Assembly: GCA_002500665.1 (NCBI GenBank)
Contig: DLRY01000046.1
Span: 3,046 to 67,045, forward strand
DNA from: Opitutia bacterium UBA7876
GTDB taxonomy: Bacteria; Verrucomicrobiota; Verrucomicrobiia; Opitutales; Seribacteraceae
DNA length: 64,000 nucleotides
Direction: 5' to 3'
The position numbers and the translations under genes are program-made. The stretch's first letter is position 1. The number at the start of each line of letters is the position of its first letter. Under the pieces are notes generated by a model. The model was not told the DNA's origin. It searched no databases and worked only from the letters and a program-made list of their open reading frames with translations. Shown piece by piece: positions 34,572 through 42,411 of this stretch.

Positions 34572-36734
34572 TCACTCGGGAGAGGGAATTTCGTCTCCAG
34601 TTGCCTCGGGACGCGTGTAAATCCCATATCGGTTAACGGCCTGCCTGATGGCACGGGTATCCTCAAGTTGCTCCCTTCTCCACTTCGCCATTCCGAAAAC
34701 GAAATTCAAGTACTTGTTGCTGGCCATCCTCTCGCGAGCTTCTTCCGAAGTAACATATTCCTCGATGGAGGAATACGTTTCCATAGCCTGCACGTAGTTG
34801 CCCAGCTTTTCCTCGCAAAGGGCAATTTGATAGAGTACAGGAACCTGCCAAGCGGGGGAAGGATCAATCTCACGAAGGGCCGAATAGATACGGTATGCGT
34901 TGAAGTACTCGCTTTCCTCAAAAAACTTGTTCGCGAGATAGTTGCCGGTTTTCTTCTTCCAGAAATTCCATACCCCCTTCAATCGGTTAATGGCCGCCTG
35001 ATCACGATCCCGGACTGCCCTTTCCTGTTCCAGATTCAGGATCATCTCGGGGTTGAAATCGGATTCCTTAAGCAAGACCAAGAGCTCTGCAACAGACTCC
35101 TCATCCTGATTGAGCTGTTCATAGGTAAGGGCAAGCAGATAGTGGGCTTCGGGCACGTAGGGACTTTGGGGATAAAGGGTGCCGTATGAACGGAGGGTTT
35201 CCTTAACCTTGGCAAAATCCGCCCTTGGAGTCTTGTCGTATTCCAGTTCGACTTCCATTCTTTGCTCGGGAGGCAGGCGGTTCATCTTGTCTTTCTCACG
35301 CAGGCTTTCCCTGGCACGGCGATAATGAGCCAACCCCTGCTTGAACCGGACGAAGCTACGATCCGTGTCGCTCAATTGCTCCAACCTCCAAAGCCTGTCG
35401 AAAAACTTGATCGCATTATCATAGTCCTCCGCATCCATAAAGGTTTCCGCTATTTCAAACATTGCCTGGTTGGACTCGGAGTCAGTACGTGTCTCCAAGA
35501 CCTTGCCTTTTTGCTTCTCCGCCAACTCAAAGGCCTCGTTGCGGGGAAGAGTGAGGGTTGCATTAATAGCCTCGTAAAACTTGTTGAGGGCCATGCGATG
35601 CGCTCCTAGGTTACGATATATCTTACCCAGTCGGATATGAGTTTCGGGAATAGTCGGGGCTCCACGCTTCCTTCCCTCGAGCCACTTTTCCACCGAGCCA
35701 AGAGGAGCCTTGAGGTCGGGAATGCCCGGGGCATCCTCGTGGTCCTGAAAAGGATAGGCATCATCGGCGGCAAATTCCTCCACGTAGCGCTCATAGGTTT
35801 TGGCGGCATCCACCCAAGCCTGGTTACGCTCATGCATCGACATTAGAGATAGCAGGATATCCCTGCGATAGCGTTTGTGATAAGGAGCGTTCAACCGGCC
35901 CAGCACCCGGTTGCAATAGGATGTGGCCTTGAATACGGATCGGCTGACAAAAGGAAGATTCGTCCCTCCAGAAGCTTGCCTGGTCTGCATGATAGCCTCC
36001 ATTATCTTGCCCTTGAGTTCCTCGTCAATACGGTCGCCGAGAACGGTATACTCCTCAATCTCCGAGGGATCGCGAGGATCGGGCCTTTGGTTGAGGACGT
36101 TCGATTCCACGACCTCCACGGGTTCCCTCGAATCCTTTGGAGTCTGAGGAAGAGGTTTCTCCAGTGGCTGGGCATCGGCCGAGGGAAACGCGAGCGGACG
36201 AGCAAATTCGGGCATGTCATACGGATCGACTTCCCTGAGCAGATCCTCCAAAGACGCCTTGCCGTAGTCGACTTCCTCAAGGGGGGACAAAGTTGCCTGT
36301 GGCCGAAACGATCCGGACGTCCCGACTGGATCCGCTCCCTGACTCGAATCGGCACTGGGAGGATTGACGTCATCCTTGTTATAAGGCTGGAGCGTGGAAT
36401 CAGCAGATGGCTCAGAACCTTGGTTCAGCAGATTGCCAGGCAACAATTCGTCCTTGAGCCTGAAGGATTTGTCCCCGGAGTCAGTGGGTGACTGAGGACG
36501 GGGTCGGCTCTGGATATCAACCGGGCCATATAGAGGGGAGTCGGATTCGGGTGGAGATTGAACGGCGGGAGAAGCAGAGCTTTTCTCGATATCATCGAGC
36601 AAGGCGTCGATGCCTTGAATCACTTCTTGGAGAGACTTCTCCTCAATTCGGGTCTGCCCGTCCTGGGCAAATGTCGAAGAAACGAAGAATGAATAAAGAA
36701 AATTGATAAAAACAAGTGGAAAAGAGATCTTCAT
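34572..36734 (-). CDS. Secreted TPR-repeat protein
   Basis: A 720-residue protein with a signal peptide (MKISFPLVFINFLYSFFVSSTFAQ). A proline/serine-rich linker spans about residues 25-240. TPR-type repeats follow from about 270 to the end: HIRLGKIYRNLGAHRMALNKFYEAI, IAETFMDAEDYDNAIKFFDRL, EAHYLLALTYEQLNQDEESVAELL and LYQIALCEEKLGNYVQAMETYSSI. Such periplasmic TPR proteins serve as scaffolds. It overlaps the upstream gene by ATGA and is followed by the small helical protein after 10 bp. Confidence 0.72.
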   Translation of the reverse strand: MKISFPLVFINFLYSFFVSSTFAQDGQTRIEEKSLQEVIQGIDALLDDIEKSSASPAVQSPPESDSPLYGPVDIQSRPRPQSPTDSGDKSFRLKDELLPGNLLNQGSEPSADSTLQPYNKDDVNPPSADSSQGADPVGTSGSFRPQATLSPLEEVDYGKASLEDLLREVDPYDMPEFARPLAFPSADAQPLEKPLPQTPKDSREPVEVVESNVLNQRPDPRDPSEIEEYTVLGDRIDEELKGKIMEAIMQTRQASGGTNLPFVSRSVFKATSYCNRVLGRLNAPYHKRYRRDILLSLMSMHERNQAWVDAAKTYERYVEEFAADDAYPFQDHEDAPGIPDLKAPLGSVEKWLEGRKRGAPTIPETHIRLGKIYRNLGAHRMALNKFYEAINATLTLPRNEAFELAEKQKGKVLETRTDSESNQAMFEIAETFMDAEDYDNAIKFFDRLWRLEQLSDTDRSFVRFKQGLAHYRRARESLREKDKMNRLPPEQRMEVELEYDKTPRADFAKVKETLRSYGTLYPQSPYVPEAHYLLALTYEQLNQDEESVAELLVLLKESDFNPEMILNLEQERAVRDRDQAAINRLKGVWNFWKKKTGNYLANKFFEESEYFNAYRIYSALREIDPSPAWQVPVLYQIALCEEKLGNYVQAMETYSSIEEYVTSEEARERMASNKYLNFVFGMAKWRREQLEDTRAIRQAVNRYGIYTRPEATGDEIPSPE

Positions 36735-37321
36735 CGCTGGACCCTCCTGTAGGTTGCTTTGTTGGACATCCTCATCCCATCGGGAGCGACGGTATAAGGG
36801 GGGACGAAAGGAGCGGGTTGGCGCAAGCTTCCACGACCGTCAACCTCTGAAGTCTCTAGGAGCCTCAGTAGTTCATCGGTGGAATCGGGCCCGAACCCAT
36901 CTATACCCTCGAAGGGGTCTGAAAGAGGCAAGGTCTCTGATGGCGCCGTTCGGGGGATGAAAGGTAGGGATCCAATTCCGACCGGAGCGTTGGTCGATGC
37001 ATTCCCGTCTAAACCGGAAGCAGGCGGAGGCGGAGGTATTGCCGCAGTTGCATTCTGGTCGGGAAGAACGGGACCGGAAACGGTACTCCCTGCAGAAAGG
37101 GGCGCTGGGGGAAGGACCAAGGCAAGCCTATCCACCGGAAGAGGTGAGATGGTGAAGCGGAGGGGCGCGGGCTTGGAAAAAGTAAGGTATGCCGGACGCT
37201 TGGGCTTAGGGGCATCGAAACGTTTGGTATCCAATGCCTTGGACTCTTGTCCTATGAATAATAGAAAGAATCCGGCTATGGCCGAAATCCTAAGTGAAGA
37301 TATGTGAACTAGCTTTTCCAT
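36731..37321 (-). CDS. Proline-rich exported protein
   Basis: A 196-residue protein. The N-terminus MEKLVHISSLRISAIAGFFLLFIGQESKA looks like a signal peptide; the rest is rich in Pro, Ala, Ser and Gly with stretches such as PPPPPASG. No domain is recognised. The ATG at 37321 is preferred to 37336 because it gives a normal signal peptide. It is the first gene of a three-gene minus-strand unit and overlaps the TPR gene by ATGA. Confidence 0.6.
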   Translation of the reverse strand: MEKLVHISSLRISAIAGFFLLFIGQESKALDTKRFDAPKPKRPAYLTFSKPAPLRFTISPLPVDRLALVLPPAPLSAGSTVSGPVLPDQNATAAIPPPPPASGLDGNASTNAPVGIGSLPFIPRTAPSETLPLSDPFEGIDGFGPDSTDELLRLLETSEVDGRGSLRQPAPFVPPYTVAPDGMRMSNKATYRRVQR

Positions 37322-37387
37322 GGAATGATTAATCACCCTTAACTATCGGATGGTGGTAGCGAAACTTTACTGAAAATCATCTTTTTT

Positions 37388-37945
37388 CTAAAAGTCGGGC
37401 ACATGAATTCCCCTCTGGTGTTCTCGGTGGACTGATAACAAGTCTTCCATGGTATGCACGTCCAACGGATGAACGCCCCTCGCCTCGAAGACCCGGGCCG
37501 TTATATCGAAGGGATCGCCATAATTCTCCAGGCAAGACCGAGTTTGAGCCCAAACGGCATACGGATCGGACAAGGCCTCTCCCGTCTCTTCGGCCAGTTC
37601 GATGGCCTTCAGGATAACCGACTCCTCGCATTCCGGGAAATTACAATTGAAGTTCACATGGAGATCGCATTCATGGTTCTCAAGGATGTGCTGGAAGACC
37701 GGCACGGATGCGACCCCGTCGCCCGAGAGCGTCTCGGGACGAGGCAGAATTCTCACGTCAGGATGCATGCAGGTTCTCGCAATCAGCTCGCTGTCCGTCG
37801 ACAAGACGACTTCATCGATGCGAGGGCAATCCAGGAGCTTGTGAACTGCCCGTAGAACCAAAGGTACTCCCTTGTACGGGAGGAGGTTCTTGTAGGTCAA
37901 GCGCTTGCTGCCAATCCTGGCGATCACTGAACCGACTATCTTCAT
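37388..37945 (-). CDS. CMP-sugar (acylneuraminate) cytidylyltransferase-like protein
   Basis: A 185-residue protein of the NeuA/KdsB nucleotidyltransferase group. It begins KIVGSVIARIGSKRLTYKN, the CTP-binding P-loop-like motif with RxGSKR, then IDEVVLSTDSELIA and HVNFNCNFPECEES where usual members have D(A)TSPL. The protein is shorter than typical members (220-240 residues). It would activate a nonulosonic acid or similar sugar. It is divergent from the PseC-like aminotransferase (98 bp), suggesting one pathway. The altered FNCNFPE segment may change specificity. Confidence 0.7.
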   Translation of the reverse strand: MKIVGSVIARIGSKRLTYKNLLPYKGVPLVLRAVHKLLDCPRIDEVVLSTDSELIARTCMHPDVRILPRPETLSGDGVASVPVFQHILENHECDLHVNFNCNFPECEESVILKAIELAEETGEALSDPYAVWAQTRSCLENYGDPFDITARVFEARGVHPLDVHTMEDLLSVHREHQRGIHVPDF

Positions 37946-38042
37946 ATCTTCAGCCTAGCCCAGAGCTAAGAGCCTTTGCAAGTCGCTTGTCGAATGTCTT
38001 TCAGCTTGGAAAGAACCTCCTAATTTGGTTTTCTTTTAAGCA

Positions 38043-39215
38043 ATGGGACTTATTCCTTATTCAAAGCAAAGTATCGGCGAGGAAGATTTGCTCGCCGTCG
38101 AGCGGATGATGAAAGATGACTTTCTCACTCAAGGACCACAAGTAAGTGAATTCGAGAAGGACCTGGCTGGATGGTTTGGCGTCAAGCAAGCGGTCGCCTG
38201 CTCCAGTGGTACCGCCGCTCTCCACTTGGCCTATTCCTCGCTCGGCATCGATGAGAATAGTATAGGCATCGTACCCGCGGTAACCTTCTCTGCAACCGCA
38301 AACGCCCTCAAATATCAGGGAGCAAAGCCAATTTTCTGCGACGTAGACCCTGAAAGTGGCTTGATTGACCTCGAATCCGTGGAGGAAATACTTAACAACT
38401 TGAACCCAAACCAGAAGCGGAGCAAGAACCTCATCGTCCCCGTTTCGCTGACGGGTTCGGTAGCCCCCCTTAAAGGATGCAGGATTCTTGCCGACAAACA
38501 TGAATTTTGCGTGGTAGAGGATGCCTCCCATTCCCCGGGGGCTTGGAGGGAGGAATCAGATGGCAATAAAATCAAAAGCGCCTCTGGGGAATGGTCGGAT
38601 GCCTCGACCTTGAGCTTTCATCCAGTCAAGCACGTCTGTTGTGGCGAGGGGGGGGCGATCCTCACCAACTCCGCGGAGATTCGCAAGCATGCGGTCAAAT
38701 TGAGAAGCCATGGCATCCAGCGTCCATTTGGCCCCGAACATGAGACGCCTTGGGCCTACGAACAGGACGAACTGGGCTGGAACTATCGGCTCTCCGACAT
38801 CCACGCGGCCTTGGGAAGATCACAGCTCAAATGCTTGAAGAACTCCCTCCTCAAGAGAAGAGAGATCGCCGCCCGCTACCGCGAACTGCTTGGCAAAAAA
38901 CCGTTTTCCAGTCATTTCGGCCTGCCGAACGAAGAGAAAGGACACGCTTGGCATCTGTTCGTGCTTCGCTTCAGGAAACCAGGCCGTCGCGACCAAGCGC
39001 ACAAATTCCTAAAGGAGAGGGGAATCATGACGCAAGTTCACTACGTCCCCCTTTACCGACACCCTTATTTCGAGAGAGAAATGGGGAAAATACGGCTTCC
39101 GGGGGCGGAAAAGTTTTTCGAGGGATGTCTCAGCATTCCTCTTTTTCCGAATTTGACGAAGGGAGAACAAGACGCCGTTGTAAACGAGATCGCCCGATTC
39201 ATCGAAAAAGGATGA
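38043..39215 (+). CDS. pseC: PseC-like DegT/DnrJ/EryC1 sugar aminotransferase
   Basis: A 390-residue PLP enzyme. It begins IPYSKQSIGEEDLLAVERMM and FLTQGPQVSEFEKDLA, has CSSGTAALHLAYSSLG for cofactor phosphate binding, VEDASHSPGA with the PLP-stacking Asp, and SFHPVKHVCCGEGGA with the Schiff-base lysine (about residue 197). IMTQVHYVPLYRHPYF is typical of UDP-4-amino-4,6-dideoxy-AltNAc transaminase PseC. It overlaps the acetyltransferase gene by ATGA. PseB is not in the window. Confidence 0.85.
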   Translation: MGLIPYSKQSIGEEDLLAVERMMKDDFLTQGPQVSEFEKDLAGWFGVKQAVACSSGTAALHLAYSSLGIDENSIGIVPAVTFSATANALKYQGAKPIFCDVDPESGLIDLESVEEILNNLNPNQKRSKNLIVPVSLTGSVAPLKGCRILADKHEFCVVEDASHSPGAWREESDGNKIKSASGEWSDASTLSFHPVKHVCCGEGGAILTNSAEIRKHAVKLRSHGIQRPFGPEHETPWAYEQDELGWNYRLSDIHAALGRSQLKCLKNSLLKRREIAARYRELLGKKPFSSHFGLPNEEKGHAWHLFVLRFRKPGRRDQAHKFLKERGIMTQVHYVPLYRHPYFEREMGKIRLPGAEKFFEGCLSIPLFPNLTKGEQDAVVNEIARFIEKG

Positions 39216-39844
39216 CCGATCCAAAGGGATTCGAGCAGGAAAGGGAAAAACCCGGAGAATATCTCGCCCTAGGAGGTTTCAAGGCCAGTTACGGGGAGTA
39301 CGCGACTAGTTCCATCAGAATGAAGGATGCTCTCCCCATCATGGCGTGGCGAAACACTCAAATCTCCGCCTTACGCCAAAAGGAGCCCCTTACCCGCGAG
39401 CAACAACTCCGATACTTCGAGGAAGTAGTCGGCAAACAGTTTTCTGAAAAGCGACCCCGCCAAGTTCTACTTAGGTTCACCCTTCAAGGAGAATTGATCG
39501 GGTATGGGGGACTGGTGCACGTCGACTGGGAAAATTCCAGGGCTGAAGCTTCCTTCCTTCTGGAGACCGAGAGGGCCAGGGACGTTTCACTCTACCAGGA
39601 AGAATGCCGCATTTTCATGGCTTTTCTCCAACAATGCGCCTTCACCGTACTAGGTCTTAATAAGATCACCACTGAGGCCTACGCTCATCGGGAATTCCAC
39701 CTTCAGGCCCTCGATTCAAGTGGTTTCATCAGGGAAGGAATCCTGCGCCAGCATGTCCAAGTCGATGGAACTTGGGTAGACGCAATCGTTTCGTCCTGCC
39801 TGAATTCAGAATTCGAAGGACAAGGCCGAGACCAGCAGGAATGA
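39212..39844 (+). CDS. GNAT acetyltransferase, PseH-like by context
   Basis: A 210-residue protein with a RimJ/RimL-type GNAT domain from about residue 30: LPIMAWRNTQISALR, LIGYGGLVHVDWENSRAEASFL, GLNKITTEAYAHREFHLQAL and GFIREGILRQHVQVDG. In the pseudaminic pathway PseH acetylates the 4-amino sugar made by PseC, and the ATGA overlaps with pseC and the next gene favour that role. Sequence alone would only give N-acetyltransferase. Confidence 0.72.
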   Translation: MTDPKGFEQEREKPGEYLALGGFKASYGEYATSSIRMKDALPIMAWRNTQISALRQKEPLTREQQLRYFEEVVGKQFSEKRPRQVLLRFTLQGELIGYGGLVHVDWENSRAEASFLLETERARDVSLYQEECRIFMAFLQQCAFTVLGLNKITTEAYAHREFHLQALDSSGFIREGILRQHVQVDGTWVDAIVSSCLNSEFEGQGRDQQE

Positions 39845-40800
39845 CAAAAGCGCCCGTCATCCTCTTTTCCAGCCTGTCTGCCAAGATCTCCCTTTACGAG
39901 CAAGTCCTCAGGGGAGCCAGGATGTTTCACCCAGAAGCCAAGCTCGTCGGAAGCGACAGCAACCCGAACTGCCCGGCGGCCGCGAAGGTGGAGACCTTCA
40001 CTGAAATGCCTCCGCTAGATACCCTGGATAAAGATGGCCTGCTCGGGTTTTGCGCAGAATTGGGCATAACCCACGTCATACCTACCAGGGACGGGGAGCT
40101 TGACTTCTGGGCCCGCAACCGAGACGCACTGTACAAACATGGGGTTTCCGTCATGGTTTCCAGCCAGGAGGCCGTCGAGACCTGTCTGGACAAACTGCTT
40201 TTCCACAACCAGATGAAAAGCGCCTCCATTCCTCCTATCCCCACGGTAAAAAACACGGATGAGCTTGGCTCCGAGCGATTCGTAACTAAAGAAAGAAATG
40301 GAAGTGCCTCCTATCTAATCGGTTTGGACCTCGATGCAAAAGAAGCATCGGATCATGCCCTAAAGCTGCAGAACCCGATTTTTCAGCCCATGCTAAAGGG
40401 GCCGGAATTCAGTGCCGAGACTTGGATCGACGCAAGGGGGAAATGCCATGGAATGGTATTGCGATGGCGAAACAAGATCGTGGACGGGGAAGCGCATGAG
40501 AGCGAAATCTTCGACAATCCAGATTGGGAACGGAGAATGAGGGACACCTTCGAGTCCTTGCCGGGCTTGTCTGGACATGCCTTGGCCCAAGTCATCGTCT
40601 CGGACGACCAAAGCCTTAGCCTGGTGGAAATAAATGCCAGGCTGGGTGGGGCAAGCCCGCTCGCCTTGTCCGCGGACTTGCATTCCATCGAATGGTTCCT
40701 GCTCCAGACCGAAAAACGGGAATGCGAAATCCCCGAATCCCCAGTTACCAATAAAAACCTGCGCCTAAGCAAAATCAATGGAGAGGTGATCATTTCATGA
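39841..40800 (+). CDS. ATP-grasp protein (carbamoyl-phosphate synthase large-chain-like)
   Basis: A 319-residue protein. It has a preATP-grasp Rossmann part (PVILFSSLSAKISLYEQVLRG, ITHVIPTRDGELDFWA), a short ATP-grasp core (FVTKERNGSAS, FQPMLKGPEFSAETWID) and the metal-binding end LVEINARLGGASPL. Such proteins ligate a carboxylate to an amine. ATP-grasp genes are common in nonulosonic acid clusters in aquatic bacteria, where they may add an amino acid or modify the sugar. It overlaps the acetyltransferase by ATGA. Confidence 0.78.
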   Translation: MTKAPVILFSSLSAKISLYEQVLRGARMFHPEAKLVGSDSNPNCPAAAKVETFTEMPPLDTLDKDGLLGFCAELGITHVIPTRDGELDFWARNRDALYKHGVSVMVSSQEAVETCLDKLLFHNQMKSASIPPIPTVKNTDELGSERFVTKERNGSASYLIGLDLDAKEASDHALKLQNPIFQPMLKGPEFSAETWIDARGKCHGMVLRWRNKIVDGEAHESEIFDNPDWERRMRDTFESLPGLSGHALAQVIVSDDQSLSLVEINARLGGASPLALSADLHSIEWFLLQTEKRECEIPESPVTNKNLRLSKINGEVIIS

Positions 40801-40852
40801 TTTGCTTTTCCTTCTCGACAGACGAAAGCACGCTCTTACTTTGCAGTTTCTG

Positions 40853-41638
40853 ATGTCGGCCAAAACCATAGCCATTGCCAATCAAAAGGGAGGCGTAGGG
40901 AAAACCACAACCACCGTCAACCTAGCGGACGCCCTTGCATCCTCAGGCATGCCCACCCTGATAGTCGACATGGACCCGCAGGCCAATGCCACCAGCGCCC
41001 TTGGCTTGGAGAAGAAACCCGGCGCAGGCATCTACGAACCGCTGCTGTCGGGGAGCGACTTGTCGGGCAGGGTCATATCGACTAACAGGGAAAACCTCTG
41101 GATCGTTCCTTCCGAGCTTGATCTCGCCGCGGCCGAACTTGAATTGAGCAGCCAACCCAACTACTTGGTCAAGCTCCGCTCCTCCCTCCGCGCACTCTCC
41201 CAAAACTATGGTCTTCACGCCATTCTCATCGACTGCCCTCCTACCCTCGGCCTTCTCTCCATGAATTCACTCTGCGCCGCCGACTTACTTCTCGTTACCC
41301 TGCAATCCGAATACCTCGCCCTCGAGGGACTCGGGCAGATTGTTGGCGTCGTCAACCAACTTAGGGAATCGGGGGCCAACCCCGGCCTTTCTCTCGGTGG
41401 AATCGTCATGACGATGTACGACAACCGAACCCGACTGTCCTTCGAGGTCTGGCAGGAAGTCAACCTTCACTATCCCGACGAGATCTTCCGCACCGCCATT
41501 CCCCGTACCGTCCGCCTGAGCGAAGCTCCGAGCTTCGGGAAGACCATTTTCGAATATGATCCGAACGGTCCCGGAGCGAAGGCTTATCTCGCCCTCGGTA
41601 AGGAAGTCAAATCTCGTTTCTTCTCTAGCGAATCCTAG
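40853..41638 (+). CDS. parA: ParA/Soj family ATPase
   Basis: A 261-residue Walker-type ATPase. The deviant Walker A is NQKGGVGKTTTTVNLADAL (residues 9-27), then IVDMDPQANATSALG, LIDCPPTLGLLSMNS and the C-terminal RTVRLSEAPSFGKTI typical of chromosomal Soj/ParA. The start at 40853 is preferred over the open frame to 40802. No parB follows; instead the rnc start overlaps the parA stop by one base. I saw no parS-like site in the window. Confidence 0.88.
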   Translation: MSAKTIAIANQKGGVGKTTTTVNLADALASSGMPTLIVDMDPQANATSALGLEKKPGAGIYEPLLSGSDLSGRVISTNRENLWIVPSELDLAAAELELSSQPNYLVKLRSSLRALSQNYGLHAILIDCPPTLGLLSMNSLCAADLLLVTLQSEYLALEGLGQIVGVVNQLRESGANPGLSLGGIVMTMYDNRTRLSFEVWQEVNLHYPDEIFRTAIPRTVRLSEAPSFGKTIFEYDPNGPGAKAYLALGKEVKSRFFSSES

Positions 41639-42393
41639 TGAAATTTCTGGGAAAGCTGATCTCTTCCGTCAAGGGGAAGAAAAATGCATCCAGTGGAGGG
41701 GACTCACTTCCAAGTGAGTTGCGTGACTTCGAGAGAAGAATAGGATACAGGTTTCGTAATCCCAGACTGCTGATGGATGCCCTTACCCATCCTTCCTTTC
41801 ATCAACGTAACAAAGACAAACCAAACAACCAGAGGCTCGAATTTCTCGGCGACTCGATCCTCGGAGCCATACTTGCGGAAAACCTATACCTTTCCCAACC
41901 TGATGCGGATGAAGGCATCCTCAGCCAAGCCAAAGCCGCACTGGCCCGGGGAAGCTCACTTGCCGAAGTTTCTCGCAAGCTCAAGCTCGGCTCTTTCCTT
42001 CGCATGAGTCCATCTGAAAAAAGAAACCGTGGCAACGAGAGGGAATCCACCCTAGAGGATGGCCTCGAGGCCCTGATTGGAGCCATTTTCCTGGACGGCG
42101 GACTGGAGGCGACGAGAGAAAAGGTTCTTCTATGGCTCGGCAAACTCGACCTGACCCTTGACCAAGACCAGGACGAAATGAACCCCAAAGGCCGGTTGCA
42201 GGAACTCGTCCAGGCATCCCGACCAGGAGAGTCAATCCGCTACAAAGTCGAAAGGGAATCCGGCCCACCGCACAAAAAGAGATTCTTCATGTCGGTCATG
42301 ATCGGAAAGAAAAATTTCGGACAGGGAGAGGGCAAAAGTAAAAAGGAAGCGGAAGAGCAAGCCGCTAGGCAGGCCTTGAAAAAACTGGATTGA
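41638..42393 (+). CDS. rnc: Ribonuclease III
   Basis: A 251-residue dsRNA endonuclease. The catalytic domain (about residues 30-155) has ALTHPSF, the signature NQRLEFLGDSILG with metal-binding Glu/Asp, and EDGLEALIGAIFLDGG. A dsRNA-binding domain (about 180-250) follows with PKGRLQELVQ and GEGKSKKEAEEQAARQAL. It uses a GTG start whose first base is the last base of the parA stop. mfd follows after 18 bp. Confidence 0.93.
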   Translation: MKFLGKLISSVKGKKNASSGGDSLPSELRDFERRIGYRFRNPRLLMDALTHPSFHQRNKDKPNNQRLEFLGDSILGAILAENLYLSQPDADEGILSQAKAALARGSSLAEVSRKLKLGSFLRMSPSEKRNRGNERESTLEDGLEALIGAIFLDGGLEATREKVLLWLGKLDLTLDQDQDEMNPKGRLQELVQASRPGESIRYKVERESGPPHKKRFFMSVMIGKKNFGQGEGKSKKEAEEQAARQALKKLD

Positions 42394-42411
42394 CCCCAAA
42401 CCCTTTCAAGC

